Source of the DNA: Ruminococcus sp.
GTDB lineage: Bacteria > Bacillota > Clostridia > Oscillospirales > Ruminococcaceae
Direction of reading: 5' to 3'
NCBI GenBank assembly: GCA_017542475.1
Contig: JAFXXD010000021.1
Coordinates: forward strand, 21,729-85,728
DNA: 64,000 bases
Below, in pieces: positions 26,997 to 35,605 of this stretch. Position numbers and translations under genes: made by a program. The notes below the pieces were generated by a model. The model ran no database searches, was not told where the DNA came from, and saw only the letters and a list, made by a program, of their open reading frames with translations. The stretch's first letter is position 1, and every line of letters begins with the position of its first letter.

Positions 26997-28880
26997 TTAC
27001 TTTATCTTCACGAGCAGTACACTCCTGCGACCGCACATAGCCTCGCCGTCAACATGGTACAGCGGCGTTGGGGAAGCCGAGCTCTTGTCAGCGTAGACGT
27101 CACCTGTCGCGCTGACCTTCAGGTCGTGACAATGCGGGTTCACAACGAGCATAAACCGCCCGATATATGCGATAAATGCTCCGTTCTCAAGGTCCCGGAA
27201 GCTGATGAGCGCACGTATCTCCGAGCCGTAGCGCAGCCTGAACTCCGCAAACTTCCTGCGTATCGCGATAAGTCCCGCGTAATATTGCTGGGGCTCGCGG
27301 TAATTCGTGAGTCTGTCCCATTTTATGCTGTTGACGCTGTCGGGAGAATTATAGCTGTTATGATCGAAGCCTCCGCTCGGGAGCGGCTTGCTGCGCAGGA
27401 ACTCCTGTCCCGCCTGTATGAACGGTATGCCCTGCGAGAGGAATATCAGTGCGGCACCGAGCTTGTCTGCGGCGATAAGGTCCCAGTCAGAGGCGCCTTT
27501 CATCGAAAGTATGAGCTTGTCAAAGAAGGTGAGGTTGTCGTGAGCCTCGACGTAATTGATTATCTGGCACGCAGAATCGGCAATTGAGCCGTTCATCACC
27601 TGCTGATGTCCCACCCAGCCGCAGATCGAAGCCTTTATAAGCTGCGCCTTATCATAGGAGCAGCCGCCGTTTACATAGCCAGCTGCCTCGTCGTGAAAGA
27701 CGCTGCCCTTGACCGTGTCGCGGAATTCGTCCGAGAAAACGGCAAATTCGGGCAGTCTGCGGATATTGTGCTTCATCGCGCGGAGTGAATCGTCGAGCGG
27801 CGAGCCTCCGCCTGTCCAGCCCTCGCCATAGAGGATAATGTTCGGATTTATGCGGCGCAGCTTCTCGGATGCACGGCTGAGCGTCTCAATATCGAGGAGT
27901 CCCATAAGGTCGAAGCGGAAGCCGTCGAGCTTGTAGGTCTCCGCAAGGAAGCAGAGGCTGTCAATGATGTATTTGCGCGCCATCTTGCGCTCGGAGGCGA
28001 ACTCGTTTCCGCAGCCCGAGCCGTTGGAGTAGTTGCCCTCCCAGAGTCTGTAGTAATAGTACGGGAAGGTCTTGCTGAATGCCGAATTTTCGGTATTGTA
28101 GGTGTGATTGTAGACCACGTCCATTATCACGCCTATGCCTTTTTTGTGGCAAGCCATGACAAGCTGTCGGAACTCGCGCACCCTGACCTCGCCGTCAAAC
28201 GGGTCGGAGCTGTATGAGCCCTCGGGGACATTGTAGTTGAGCGGGTCATAGCCCCAGTTGAACTGCGGCAGACTGCTGCTCTCGTCCACGGTCGCGAAGT
28301 CGAAAACAGGCAGCAGATGTATATGCGTGATACCGAGCGAGGCGATGTAGTCAAGACCTATCTCGTCGCCCATATCGTTCGTGACGCCCGTCTCGGTGAA
28401 CGCAAGGAAGCGTCCCCTGTTGCGGAAGTGACCGCTCCTGTCAATAGAAAAGTCTCTCACGTGGAGCTCGTATATAATGGCGTCTGTATACTTTTCGAGA
28501 ACGACAGGCTCGTCAAGCTCCCAGCCGTCAGGCTCGGCAGCGGATAGGTCGAGCACCATTCCCCTCTTGCCGTTGACGCCCGCAGTTACGGCATATATGT
28601 CGATAGTCTCGAACTCCTCGCCGTCGATGTAGACTTCATAGGTGTAGTACACGCCGTCAAGGTCGTCGCACACGATTGCCGACCATACTCCGTCCCTGCA
28701 CTTCATAGTCACAACCGCGATAGGCGAGCTGTCCTCGCCGTCGGGGTAGAGCCTTACCTTTACCTTGTCCGCACAGGGCGACCACACCCTGAATTCGGTC
28801 TGGTGGCGGGAGTATATCGCTCCGAGCCTGCCGCCGTAATAGTATTTATCATCGATCTCGTCAAAGTTCCTTATTGTCAA
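26997..28880 (-). CDS. type I pullulanase (GH13 alpha-1,6-glucan debranching enzyme)
   Basis: The 627-residue protein has an N-terminal CBM48-like domain (about 15-105), then the GH13 barrel with WGYDPLNYNVPEGSYSSDP, VMDVVYNHTYNTENS, the catalytic nucleophile Asp in DGFRFDLMG, the acid Glu in LYGEGWTGG and the YVEAHDNLTFFDKL motif. These are diagnostic of type I pullulanases that cut alpha-1,6 bonds in pullulan, glycogen or limit dextrin. No signal peptide or dockerin is present, so it acts inside the cell. The start is a TTG preceded by GAGGTGAG; no suitable ATG exists before the CBM48. It follows the AraC gene by 42 bases, so the two are probably co-transcribed. Confidence 0.94.
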   Translation of the reverse strand: MTIRNFDEIDDKYYYGGRLGAIYSRHQTEFRVWSPCADKVKVRLYPDGEDSSPIAVVTMKCRDGVWSAIVCDDLDGVYYTYEVYIDGEEFETIDIYAVTAGVNGKRGMVLDLSAAEPDGWELDEPVVLEKYTDAIIYELHVRDFSIDRSGHFRNRGRFLAFTETGVTNDMGDEIGLDYIASLGITHIHLLPVFDFATVDESSSLPQFNWGYDPLNYNVPEGSYSSDPFDGEVRVREFRQLVMACHKKGIGVIMDVVYNHTYNTENSAFSKTFPYYYYRLWEGNYSNGSGCGNEFASERKMARKYIIDSLCFLAETYKLDGFRFDLMGLLDIETLSRASEKLRRINPNIILYGEGWTGGGSPLDDSLRAMKHNIRRLPEFAVFSDEFRDTVKGSVFHDEAAGYVNGGCSYDKAQLIKASICGWVGHQQVMNGSIADSACQIINYVEAHDNLTFFDKLILSMKGASDWDLIAADKLGAALIFLSQGIPFIQAGQEFLRSKPLPSGGFDHNSYNSPDSVNSIKWDRLTNYREPQQYYAGLIAIRRKFAEFRLRYGSEIRALISFRDLENGAFIAYIGRFMLVVNPHCHDLKVSATGDVYADKSSASPTPLYHVDGEAMCGRRSVLLVKIK

Positions 28881-28922
28881 AGAATCTCACCTCAAAATGT
28901 TCTGATCATCTTCGGAGCACCC

Positions 28923-29672
28923 TTACAGCTCCGATATATTGTCAGAGTAGTACATACTGCGGTACTGCCCCGGCGTCATTCCCGTTATCTTCCTGAATGT
29001 GGATGTGAAAGCGCTCTGCGACGAAAAGCCGAGCGAGAGCGATATGTCCGAGAGCGGGAATGCCGAATACTTCAGCATATTCCCCGCCGTCTTTATCTTT
29101 GCGCGGATAATGTAGTCCTTCAGCGTCACGCCCGTCTCCTTCGCAAAAAGCCGTGACATCGAGCTCGGGTGCAAGCCCTCCCTCTCCGCGAGCATCTCAA
29201 GCGTGAGGCTCTCGTGAAGGTGGTCGTAGATGTAGTCTATCGTGCGCCTTACATGTACCGAAACAGCGCCTGTTTTCTGCGTTTCGCGCATACGCTGTGC
29301 GAAGTCCACCTGCATCTCGCCGAGAAGGTCGAGCACCTCGTCGGGGTCGGTACACTTGTCAGCCTTACGGATATATATGTCGCTGAGCGTGTACGCGACG
29401 TTGTGTTCAAGTCCGCCGTCTACGCAGATACGCGCCACAATAGCCGCGCAGACCACAAGGTGGTATATGTTGTTGCGCAGCGGGTCGTCCGAGAGCTGCC
29501 CCTTTCCCTTGTAGAAATCGAGCCGAGCCTTGGCATAGTTGTCCTTGACGAGAGCGACATCGCCGCTCCTTATCGCATAGTATTTCTCGAATTCGCTGTG
29601 TATATCCGTGCGGGTGAAATCGTTCTCTTTCTGGATAAACAGCCTGTAGTTGAGATCGCGGTTGGTATTCAA
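28923..29672 (-). CDS. AraC-family transcriptional regulator
   Basis: The last 100 residues contain two helix-turn-helix motifs of the AraC type (LTLEMLAEREGLHPSSMSRL and DISLSLGFSSQSAFTSTFRK) with the closing signature GMTPGQYR. The N-terminal region is helical and lacks a recognisable cupin. I prefer the TTG at 29672 because AAAGAGGGT lies just before it; the ATG at 29690 would be only about 12 bases from the predicted transcription start. The gene precedes pullulanase in one transcription unit and is divergent from the MATE gene, so either may be its target. Confidence 0.88.
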   Translation of the reverse strand: MNTNRDLNYRLFIQKENDFTRTDIHSEFEKYYAIRSGDVALVKDNYAKARLDFYKGKGQLSDDPLRNNIYHLVVCAAIVARICVDGGLEHNVAYTLSDIYIRKADKCTDPDEVLDLLGEMQVDFAQRMRETQKTGAVSVHVRRTIDYIYDHLHESLTLEMLAEREGLHPSSMSRLFAKETGVTLKDYIIRAKIKTAGNMLKYSAFPLSDISLSLGFSSQSAFTSTFRKITGMTPGQYRSMYYSDNISEL

Positions 29673-29708
29673 GCCTACACCCTCTTTCATTCATACTCAA
29701 CTGTAGAT

Positions 29709-29737
29709 ATTGTACCACAAAAATGTAAAAAATGCAA
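29709..29737 (-). promoter_or_regulatory. promoter of the AraC-pullulanase unit
   Basis: On the minus strand TTGCAT (29732-29737) and TACAAT (29709-29714) are 17 bp apart, facing away from the MATE gene. Confidence 0.65.
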
Positions 29738-29821
29738 TACTTCTGATATAAAAGCGGGTATATATATTGTATAATGGACTCAGAAAGACAAACAGGCATC
29801 GACAGAAAAGGAGGTAAATCT

Positions 29822-31198
29822 ATGGCAAAGACTTCAGACCTCACACAGGGAAAGGTAAGCAGGCTCATTCTCGCGTTCTTTTTCCCGATGCTTTTCACAA
29901 ATATGCTCCAGCAGGTGTACTCTCTCGCAGATACTGCCATAGTAGGCAAGGGACTGGGCGACAACGCCCTCGGAGCGGTCGGGAATATGGGCTCGCTCTT
30001 CTTCCTGATAGTCGGCTTCTCAATGGGGCTTTCCAACGGCTTCTGCGTTCTCATAGCACAGGCTTTCGGAGCCAAGGACTACGATAAAATGCGCCGCACT
30101 ACAGCCTCAGCGGTAAAGCTCGCGGGAGCCATCACCGTCATTATGACCGTGTTCAGCCTCGTATTCCTGCGGACAGCGCTTGTCCTGCTCCAGACCTCGG
30201 AGCTCATAATAAATGACAGCCTGCTCTACGGCTACATCGTATTCGGCGGACTTGCCACAGCTATCGCATACAATCTCTGCGCGGGAATACTCCGTGCTCT
30301 CGGCGACAGCAGGACACCCTTCACCGCAATAATGGTATCCACGGCAGTCAATATCGCACTCGATCTATTCTTCATATTCGTGCTGAAAACAGGCGTTGAG
30401 GGAGCAGCTATCGCGACCGTTATCGCTCAGATAGTTTCAGCGGCTATATGCTTCGCAAAGCTCCGCAGGATAGAAATAATCCGCCTCAGCAAGGCTGACT
30501 TCACATTCGACGGCGGCTTATACCTCGCGCTCCTCAAAAACGGCGTACCTATGGCACTTATGAACTCAATTACGGCTGTCGGCTGTATGGTCGTACAGTA
30601 CTTCGTAAACGGTCTCGGCGTAGCTTACACCTCCGCTTACTCGGCGTGCAGCAAGTTCATCAACATCTTTATGTCGCCCGCTTTCACGGCTGGCTTCACG
30701 ATGTCCTCCTTCACGAGCCAGAATTACGGCGCAAAGGAATACGGACGCATCAGAGAAGGTACGAAGGTCTGCCTCGCTATTGCTCTCATCGCTTATCTCA
30801 TATTCGGCTCTGCTATGGTATTTATCCCGCGTCAGCTTGCCTCGCTTATGCTCAACGGCAACGAGCAGATATCACTCGCGGCTCAGTTCCTGCCCATAAC
30901 GGGAGTTATGCTCTTCGCGGTGGACTTCCTCTTCGTTTTCAGAAACGGCGTACAGGGTATGGGCTCGCCCTTGATCCCGATGTGCTCGGGCATACTCGAA
31001 ATGGTCGTCCGCGTCGCTGTTATCGCACTTTTCATCGGCGGGCTCGGCTTTAAGGCTACCGCCTATGCAGAGATACTCGCATGGATCGGAGCTCTGCTGA
31101 TGAACGCTTCCGCATTCGTATTCCTGCTCTCGCGAAAGCTCAACGAGCAGAAGGTCAGCAACGCGGTACCAATACCGCAGGCAGTGACCTGTAAATAA
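29822..31198 (+). CDS. MATE-family efflux transporter
   Basis: The protein (about 458 residues) begins MAKTSDLTQGKVSRLILAFFFPMLFTN and has twelve predicted membrane segments in two similar halves, with VYSLADTAIVGKGLG and GNMGSLFFLIVGFSMGLSNG, which are typical of the DinF/NorM-like MATE family. Such proteins export cationic drugs, toxins or metabolites using Na+ or H+ gradients. The ATG at 29822 follows an AAAGGAGG site; an in-frame ATG 48 bases upstream falls inside a TATAAT-like element (29770-29775) and is unlikely. Confidence 0.93.
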   Translation: MAKTSDLTQGKVSRLILAFFFPMLFTNMLQQVYSLADTAIVGKGLGDNALGAVGNMGSLFFLIVGFSMGLSNGFCVLIAQAFGAKDYDKMRRTTASAVKLAGAITVIMTVFSLVFLRTALVLLQTSELIINDSLLYGYIVFGGLATAIAYNLCAGILRALGDSRTPFTAIMVSTAVNIALDLFFIFVLKTGVEGAAIATVIAQIVSAAICFAKLRRIEIIRLSKADFTFDGGLYLALLKNGVPMALMNSITAVGCMVVQYFVNGLGVAYTSAYSACSKFINIFMSPAFTAGFTMSSFTSQNYGAKEYGRIREGTKVCLAIALIAYLIFGSAMVFIPRQLASLMLNGNEQISLAAQFLPITGVMLFAVDFLFVFRNGVQGMGSPLIPMCSGILEMVVRVAVIALFIGGLGFKATAYAEILAWIGALLMNASAFVFLLSRKLNEQKVSNAVPIPQAVTCK

Positions 31199-31227
31199 CG
31201 CTTTGTTCTTACTCCTTACATACCTGA

Positions 31228-31265
31228 AATGAAAAGCCGTTCTCATACGAGAACGGCTTTTCATT
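31228..31265. terminator. strong bidirectional terminator
   Basis: A 17-bp perfect stem (AATGAAAAGCCGTTCTC and its complement) with a 4-base loop separates the MATE gene (plus) from the convergent anti-sigma gene (minus). Confidence 0.95.
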
Positions 31266-31285
31266 ATGTTTTTTCTTCTGTTCTT

Positions 31286-33391
31286 TCAGCCTTCGATGTC
31301 GTGGAAGTATTCGACGTTTTCGACCTTGTACCCCGTTACGACCTTCTGCTCTCCTGTTTCGGAGTTTGTCTCCGTCTTTTTGTAATACAGAGGTGTACCG
31401 TAGTCGTCTATCGTAAATTCGATATTCATTGTCGTTAACTGGTCAAGCTCTAATATAAGCGTAAAGCTCTTGGAAACACCCTCTTCAGTTAATTTACAAG
31501 TCTTGGAGCGGATATTTGTAGTCCGCAGATTGCCGAGTATGATCTGCTTCAGGTCTACAGCATCTGTCTCTATGACCGAAGCTTCCTCGTAGGTCATATC
31601 AAGCGGAAGCACATCACATCTCATTGAGGTGTAGTTCATCTTTGATGCAAGTAGCAAATACTGCGCATATGCTATATTGTCACGTTTCAGCGAGCTTTCG
31701 ATAATGCCGAGCATTTCGTTTATCTTGTCGCTCTCGACTGCGTCGAAGAGCTTGCCGTCGTCGTGATCGTAGACGCGTCCGAAGCGGTCAAACGTAAATC
31801 CGTAGATAGTAAACACGTCGTGCGACATATATTCGTCAGTTACCGTATTCGGACTTTCTTCCCATGTCGTGCTGTCTATCACATCGAGAAGTTTTTGCGT
31901 CTCCTCGTCACTCATACGGAAAAGAACATCTATTTTTTCATCGTTCTCGACGACATTATATGCGGGAAGGTCAAACTCGGTATCAACTGTCGCCCAGTGT
32001 TCACGTATTCTCTCGGGAAGCGTGCCCTCGTGCTCGAATGTCCTGCCCGTGCTGAGCTTAAGGTAGTTCAGTAGGTCGGTATATACAGAGCTGCCCAAGC
32101 TGTAGTAATACTTTCCGCCCGATACTCTGTCATAGTAAGCATTGCCGTTTGTATCAATTTTCAGTATGCCGTCACCAATGAAGAAATCGAACTCATTCTG
32201 CGCGTCGTATTCGCCCACGGGCAGACCTGTATCAGTCCAGTCGAGCTTATCAAAATATGCCTTGTACCAGTTCTCGGCTCTGATATAATACGTGTGCTGA
32301 CAGCCGTCGTGGTAGAAGGAAAGGCTCGCGGTGTCATCCCAGTCTGTACCAGCCCACGGAGTAGACTCGTTGCTTTTATCTGTCAGGATACCGTGTATCT
32401 CGGTGCATAGCTCCTGCGGAGCATTGAAAACGTAGGTGTAGCCTACTCCGCCCAAGCTGAGGTAGAATATCTCAAAGCTGCCGTCGTCGTTGATATTTAC
32501 AATGTAACGGTTATCTATCAGCATTGAAGCGTAATTTCCGAAAAAGATAGGAGAATAACCCATACCCTCAATTTCTCCGATATCCATGATATCACCACTG
32601 CTGAGAAGCGGGTAGCCATCGGAGGTATAGTCAAGCTCGATGCTGTCGGCGTATTTCTCAAAAGTCTCGCGCACCTTCTGCTTCTTGTCGTCGCTGAGGG
32701 ACTGCATTTGCACTTCATTATCTGTATCATACATTACATCGTTTGCCGATAGGTCGGCATATATGATATTTGAAGCGACCGCACCCTGTATCTTCGTATA
32801 GATGTCTTCGCAGGAATACCACTGAGGCTCTTTCCTCGTCGCGACCGTGCAATACTCCACACCATTTGGATATACAGCAAGCTCGAACTGCTCGTCACCG
32901 TAGCAGGTTATATGAAAAGGCTCTGTTTTATCATACTGACCGTCTGCTTTTTCGACTTCCAGATGTACAAATTCGTTATCATTCAGCACCTGTGCTATAT
33001 CCCCTACCATCGACGCGGGTGCGTCCATCAGGGAAAATCCGTTTTCGCCGTTAACAGTAAGCATCATCTTCGACACGTCGCCGAACGGCGTGGAAAAAGT
33101 CTCCCTTTCGGGTTCGGTGGCTATAATGTCAGGCGGCAGCTCCTCATCCATACTGCTGAGATAGTGATATGCTCCCGTACCCGCACCACCTATGAGCACT
33201 ACAGCTGCTGCCGCAGCAGCCACGGACTTTAACCAGTAACGCTTCGGAGCTATCTCCACCGAGCTGACGCTGTCCTCATAGCCTTCGGGAACTGCTCCTT
33301 CGGGTACAGACAGCATTTTCTCCATTTTATCTTTGAATTCGTCGCTGCACTTTATATCGTCAAGCGCACGTTTGTAGTCTTCCTTCCTCAT
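31286..33391 (-). CDS. membrane protein, probable anti-sigma factor partner of the ECF sigma factor
   Basis: This 701-residue protein has a cytoplasmic N-terminus of about 50 residues (MRKEDYKRALDDIKCSDEF), one membrane segment (about 53-72, SVAAAAAAVVLIGGAGTGAY) and a large extracytoplasmic part of about 620 residues with no domain I recognise. Its ATG overlaps the sigma-factor stop (ATGA). Overlap plus topology supports an anti-sigma role: the short N-terminal region would hold the sigma factor and the outer region would sense a signal. The N-terminus lacks an obvious zinc motif. Confidence 0.75.
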   Translation of the reverse strand: MRKEDYKRALDDIKCSDEFKDKMEKMLSVPEGAVPEGYEDSVSSVEIAPKRYWLKSVAAAAAAVVLIGGAGTGAYHYLSSMDEELPPDIIATEPERETFSTPFGDVSKMMLTVNGENGFSLMDAPASMVGDIAQVLNDNEFVHLEVEKADGQYDKTEPFHITCYGDEQFELAVYPNGVEYCTVATRKEPQWYSCEDIYTKIQGAVASNIIYADLSANDVMYDTDNEVQMQSLSDDKKQKVRETFEKYADSIELDYTSDGYPLLSSGDIMDIGEIEGMGYSPIFFGNYASMLIDNRYIVNINDDGSFEIFYLSLGGVGYTYVFNAPQELCTEIHGILTDKSNESTPWAGTDWDDTASLSFYHDGCQHTYYIRAENWYKAYFDKLDWTDTGLPVGEYDAQNEFDFFIGDGILKIDTNGNAYYDRVSGGKYYYSLGSSVYTDLLNYLKLSTGRTFEHEGTLPERIREHWATVDTEFDLPAYNVVENDEKIDVLFRMSDEETQKLLDVIDSTTWEESPNTVTDEYMSHDVFTIYGFTFDRFGRVYDHDDGKLFDAVESDKINEMLGIIESSLKRDNIAYAQYLLLASKMNYTSMRCDVLPLDMTYEEASVIETDAVDLKQIILGNLRTTNIRSKTCKLTEEGVSKSFTLILELDQLTTMNIEFTIDDYGTPLYYKKTETNSETGEQKVVTGYKVENVEYFHDIEG

Positions 33392-33879
33392 AAAGCTCCC
33401 TCCCTTTCAAGTTCGAGCCTTAACTTCTCCCTGCCTCGGCGCAGGAGCGAGCTGACCGTGTTTTCGCTCTTGCCCTGCATTTCGGCAATTTCCCGCGTGT
33501 TATAGCCCTCATAGTAGTAGAGGTATATCACCGAGGCGTACTTCTCGGGAAGTGACCGTATCTCCGCAAGAACAGAGCTCTCCTCCGTTTTTATCTCGTA
33601 TGAAGCTGATTCTGCCTCCACGTTATCAAGCGAGCTCGTGCGGCTTATCCTGAAGCTGCGTTTCAGATTTTTGCACTTGTTTATGGCTACTCTGAGAAGC
33701 CACGCTTTGAGGTGCTCGTCGTCGGTGAAGCTCTGCGGCTTGGTGTGAAGCTGTAGAAATACGTCCTGAGTGATGTCCTCAGCCTCTGCGTAGCTGCCGC
33801 AGCAGGTGTAAGCGGCTCTCAGGACTGTATCGCCGAATTTACGGAACGCATACAGTGCAATATTATCGGTATTGTCCAT
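33388..33879 (-). CDS. ECF-type RNA polymerase sigma factor
   Basis: The 163-residue protein has sigma region 2 (AYTCCGSYAEAEDITQDVFLQL, then LKAWLLRVAINKCKNLKR) and region 4 (LPEKYASVIYLYYYEGYNTREIAEMQGKSENTVSSLLRRGREKL). Such proteins direct RNA polymerase to stress or surface-sensing regulons. AAAGGAGG precedes the ATG. It differs clearly from the two 184-residue sigma factors near 54.6 and 58.4 kb. Confidence 0.93.
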   Translation of the reverse strand: MDNTDNIALYAFRKFGDTVLRAAYTCCGSYAEAEDITQDVFLQLHTKPQSFTDDEHLKAWLLRVAINKCKNLKRSFRISRTSSLDNVEAESASYEIKTEESSVLAEIRSLPEKYASVIYLYYYEGYNTREIAEMQGKSENTVSSLLRRGREKLRLELEREGAL

Positions 33880-33962
33880 TCCTGTCGCCTCCTTTCACTA
33901 ATAACACACTTGGGAAGTTCATTTCCGTGCACTGTTATAAATAATTTTATTTTTTACATAAT

Positions 33963-33996
33963 AAAAAAGGCGTTCCAGTTAAACTAAAACGCTTAA
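33963..33996 (-). terminator. terminator-like hairpin on the minus strand
   Basis: GCGTTTTAGT and ACTGGAACGC pair (10 bp, two G-U), followed by CTTTTTTATT on the minus strand. It lies between tmRNA and the sigma gene and could end an RNA from the 34.0-kb region. Confidence 0.6.
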
Positions 33997-34035
33997 AATA
34001 AGGCAATATTTGAATTTTTACATTAACGATCTGAA

Positions 34036-34086
34036 CTCGCTTCCGTGCGCGAAAGCAAACAAATACTTTCGTTCAGCGTAAGCGAG
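34036..34086. other. long imperfect hairpin in the 33.9-34.2 kb intergenic region
   Basis: The ends CTCGCTT and AAGCGAG (7 bp) enclose a second 6-bp helix CGAAAG/CTTTCG with small internal loops. No protein reading frame with a ribosome site is convincing in the 345 bases between the sigma gene and tmRNA. A small structured RNA upstream of the minus-strand terminator at 33963 is possible. Confidence 0.4.
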
Positions 34087-34164
34087 CTTGCGAACGGCAA
34101 CGCGAACTGCGCGCGCCCGCTCAAAACAGTATAACGCACCGACTTGGATTCATTACGTTACGCG

Positions 34165-34198
34165 GGAAAAGATTTGCGGCTCAAATAAACTGAACCGC
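34165..34198 (-). terminator. terminator of tmRNA
   Basis: GCGGTTCA and TGAGCCGC (minus strand) form an 8-bp stem followed by AAATCTTTTC, about 25 bases downstream of the tmRNA CCA end. Confidence 0.75.
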
Positions 34199-34223
34199 GA
34201 AATCGGGAGCGGCAACACGCCGC

Positions 34224-34593
34224 TGGTGGAGGCGAGGAGAATTGAACTCCTGTCCGAAATTCTATCCATGCAACTTTCTACGAGCGTATCCTACCTATTA
34301 TGATTCCCCTGTCAGACCGCCGATAGTCGGGCTGTAGGTCAGGGTAGTCCGTATACATCGCGCGGACACGGACACTTCCGTGCGACGTTCACCGCTCATC
34401 AATGCCCAAGCGAAAGCCGCGGTACTCTTTCGGTGGACAGTAGCTGACTTAAGCAGCTACCAGTTCGCTATTTCTAGTAACTGTAATATTATTTCTTGCG
34501 TTTATATTTAAACGTGGCGACGGTTATGGAGCTCACGCCGTACTCCGCTCGCTTATCACACTTCAAGGACCCCGTCGAAACCTTTACGCCCCC
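34224..34593 (-). ncRNA. ssrA: transfer-messenger RNA
   Basis: The minus strand begins GGGGGCGTAAAGGTTTCGACGGGG, the typical tmRNA 5' end, and finishes with a tRNA-like T-arm (GTTCAATTC) and CGCCTCCACCA, whose acceptor pairs with GGGGGCG. Length is about 370 bases. The tag reading frame runs from GCA (34497-34499) to TAA (34449-34451) and encodes ARNNITVTRNSELVAA, aligned by the upstream TTAAATATAA element and ending in the usual LVAA-type degradation signal. It rescues stalled ribosomes and tags products for proteolysis. Confidence 0.96.
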
Positions 34594-34608
34594 GTATGTG
34601 TACATTAT

Positions 34609-34637
34609 ATTATATACCAAAGTCACAGATTTGTCAA
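34609..34637 (-). promoter_or_regulatory. consensus promoter of tmRNA
   Basis: On the minus strand TTGACA (34632-34637), 17 bp, TATAAT (34609-34614), about 15 bases before the mature 5' end. Confidence 0.93.
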
Positions 34638-34729
34638 CGGGGTTAAACGTGAAAAACTTGTCAAACTCCCGCGAAGACTGTAAAATCGGCGAAAGCACGA
34701 TATATTGACCAAAAGTCATAAAAAAAGCT

Positions 34730-34758
34730 TTGACATTTGATTATTATTGTTGTATAAT
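34730..34758 (+). promoter_or_regulatory. consensus promoter of the membrane-protein/GGDEF unit
   Basis: TTGACA (34730-34735), 17 bp, TATAAT (34753-34758). It rules out in-frame starts for the next gene that fall within it. Confidence 0.9.
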
Positions 34759-34795
34759 GAGAATAATGAATAATTGTGTCGGGAGGTGCGGGATA

Positions 34796-35548
34796 ATGAA
34801 TTATTTCAAGACTTGGAAAATGAAGATATACTTTGTCAAATTCGCGTTCCGCCTCGCCGCTGTCATAATAATGGTGTACCTCTACCTCCGCGATAAGGAG
34901 GCATTCTATGAATACACGATAACACCCGTAAAGCGCGGCTTCAACTTTATGCACCTGATGTGGCTCGTGTTTATGGGACTGATGTCACTGCATATCATAC
35001 CGCCGAGGTTTATGACGATGGGCGCGGGCAAAAAGAGAAAAGTAAACTATGTACCCGTGGAAGGGTACTCGGAGCTCGAACTGCTCAGATACGTGCAGAA
35101 CGAGAACAAGAAGGCTTGGCGCTCGATGCTAGCGTGGCTGGGACTAAACTCCATATTCGCCATACTCTTCTTCACGGGAGTCATCGGCAAGCCTGAGCTT
35201 GTCCTGTTGACGGCAATATACTTCCTGTGCGACTACATATGCATACTGCTGTTCTGTCCGTTCCAGACCTTCGGACAAAAGGACAAGTGCTGTGTCAACT
35301 GCCGAATCTACGACTGGGGACACTTCTTTATGTTCACGCCGATGCTTCTGCTGAACACCTTCTTCGGCTGGACGCTCTTCCTTATGGGTACAACGGTCAT
35401 CATCACGTGGGAGTTCGCGTGGACGCTCCACCCCGAACGCTTCTGGGAGGGCTCGAATCAGATACTCCGCTGTGCTAACTGCAAGGACCAGACCTGCACC
35501 GTAAAGCGCAGAAACACAAGAGCGCTCCTTTCGCTCCTCAAAAAGTAA
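34796..35548 (+). CDS. uncharacterised multi-pass membrane protein with Cys pairs
   Basis: The start MNYFKTWKMK is preferred because GGGAGGT lies 8 bases upstream and earlier ATGs overlap the promoter. The 250-residue protein has about six hydrophobic segments. In the second half two cysteine clusters (CCVNC and CANCKDQTC) flank the last membrane segments, and CPFQTFGQKDKCCVNC suggests a metal-binding or redox site at the cytoplasmic face. I do not recognise the family. It is followed after 57 bases by a diguanylate cyclase. Confidence 0.8.
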   Translation: MNYFKTWKMKIYFVKFAFRLAAVIIMVYLYLRDKEAFYEYTITPVKRGFNFMHLMWLVFMGLMSLHIIPPRFMTMGAGKKRKVNYVPVEGYSELELLRYVQNENKKAWRSMLAWLGLNSIFAILFFTGVIGKPELVLLTAIYFLCDYICILLFCPFQTFGQKDKCCVNCRIYDWGHFFMFTPMLLLNTFFGWTLFLMGTTVIITWEFAWTLHPERFWEGSNQILRCANCKDQTCTVKRRNTRALLSLLKK

Positions 35549-35585
35549 GAACAGCGACCTCCGAGATTCGGGGGTCGTTCCTGTA
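35549..35585 (+). terminator. weak terminator-like hairpin
   Basis: GCGACCTCCGA and TCGGGGGTCGT pair, followed by a short T-poor tail, so readthrough into the GGDEF gene is likely. Confidence 0.45.
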
Positions 35586-35605
35586 ACAGCAAAGGAGAAT
35601 GACAT

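Noticed and set aside
34088-34303. 71-codon frame across the tmRNA 3' end
   Set aside because: It overlaps the tRNA-like domain and terminator of tmRNA and has no ribosome site.
34489-34719. Reading the tmRNA tag as ...TVATFKYKRKK from an overlapping frame
   Set aside because: The frame ignores the conserved TTAAATATAA element; the next frame gives a tag ending LVAA with a stop in the expected place.
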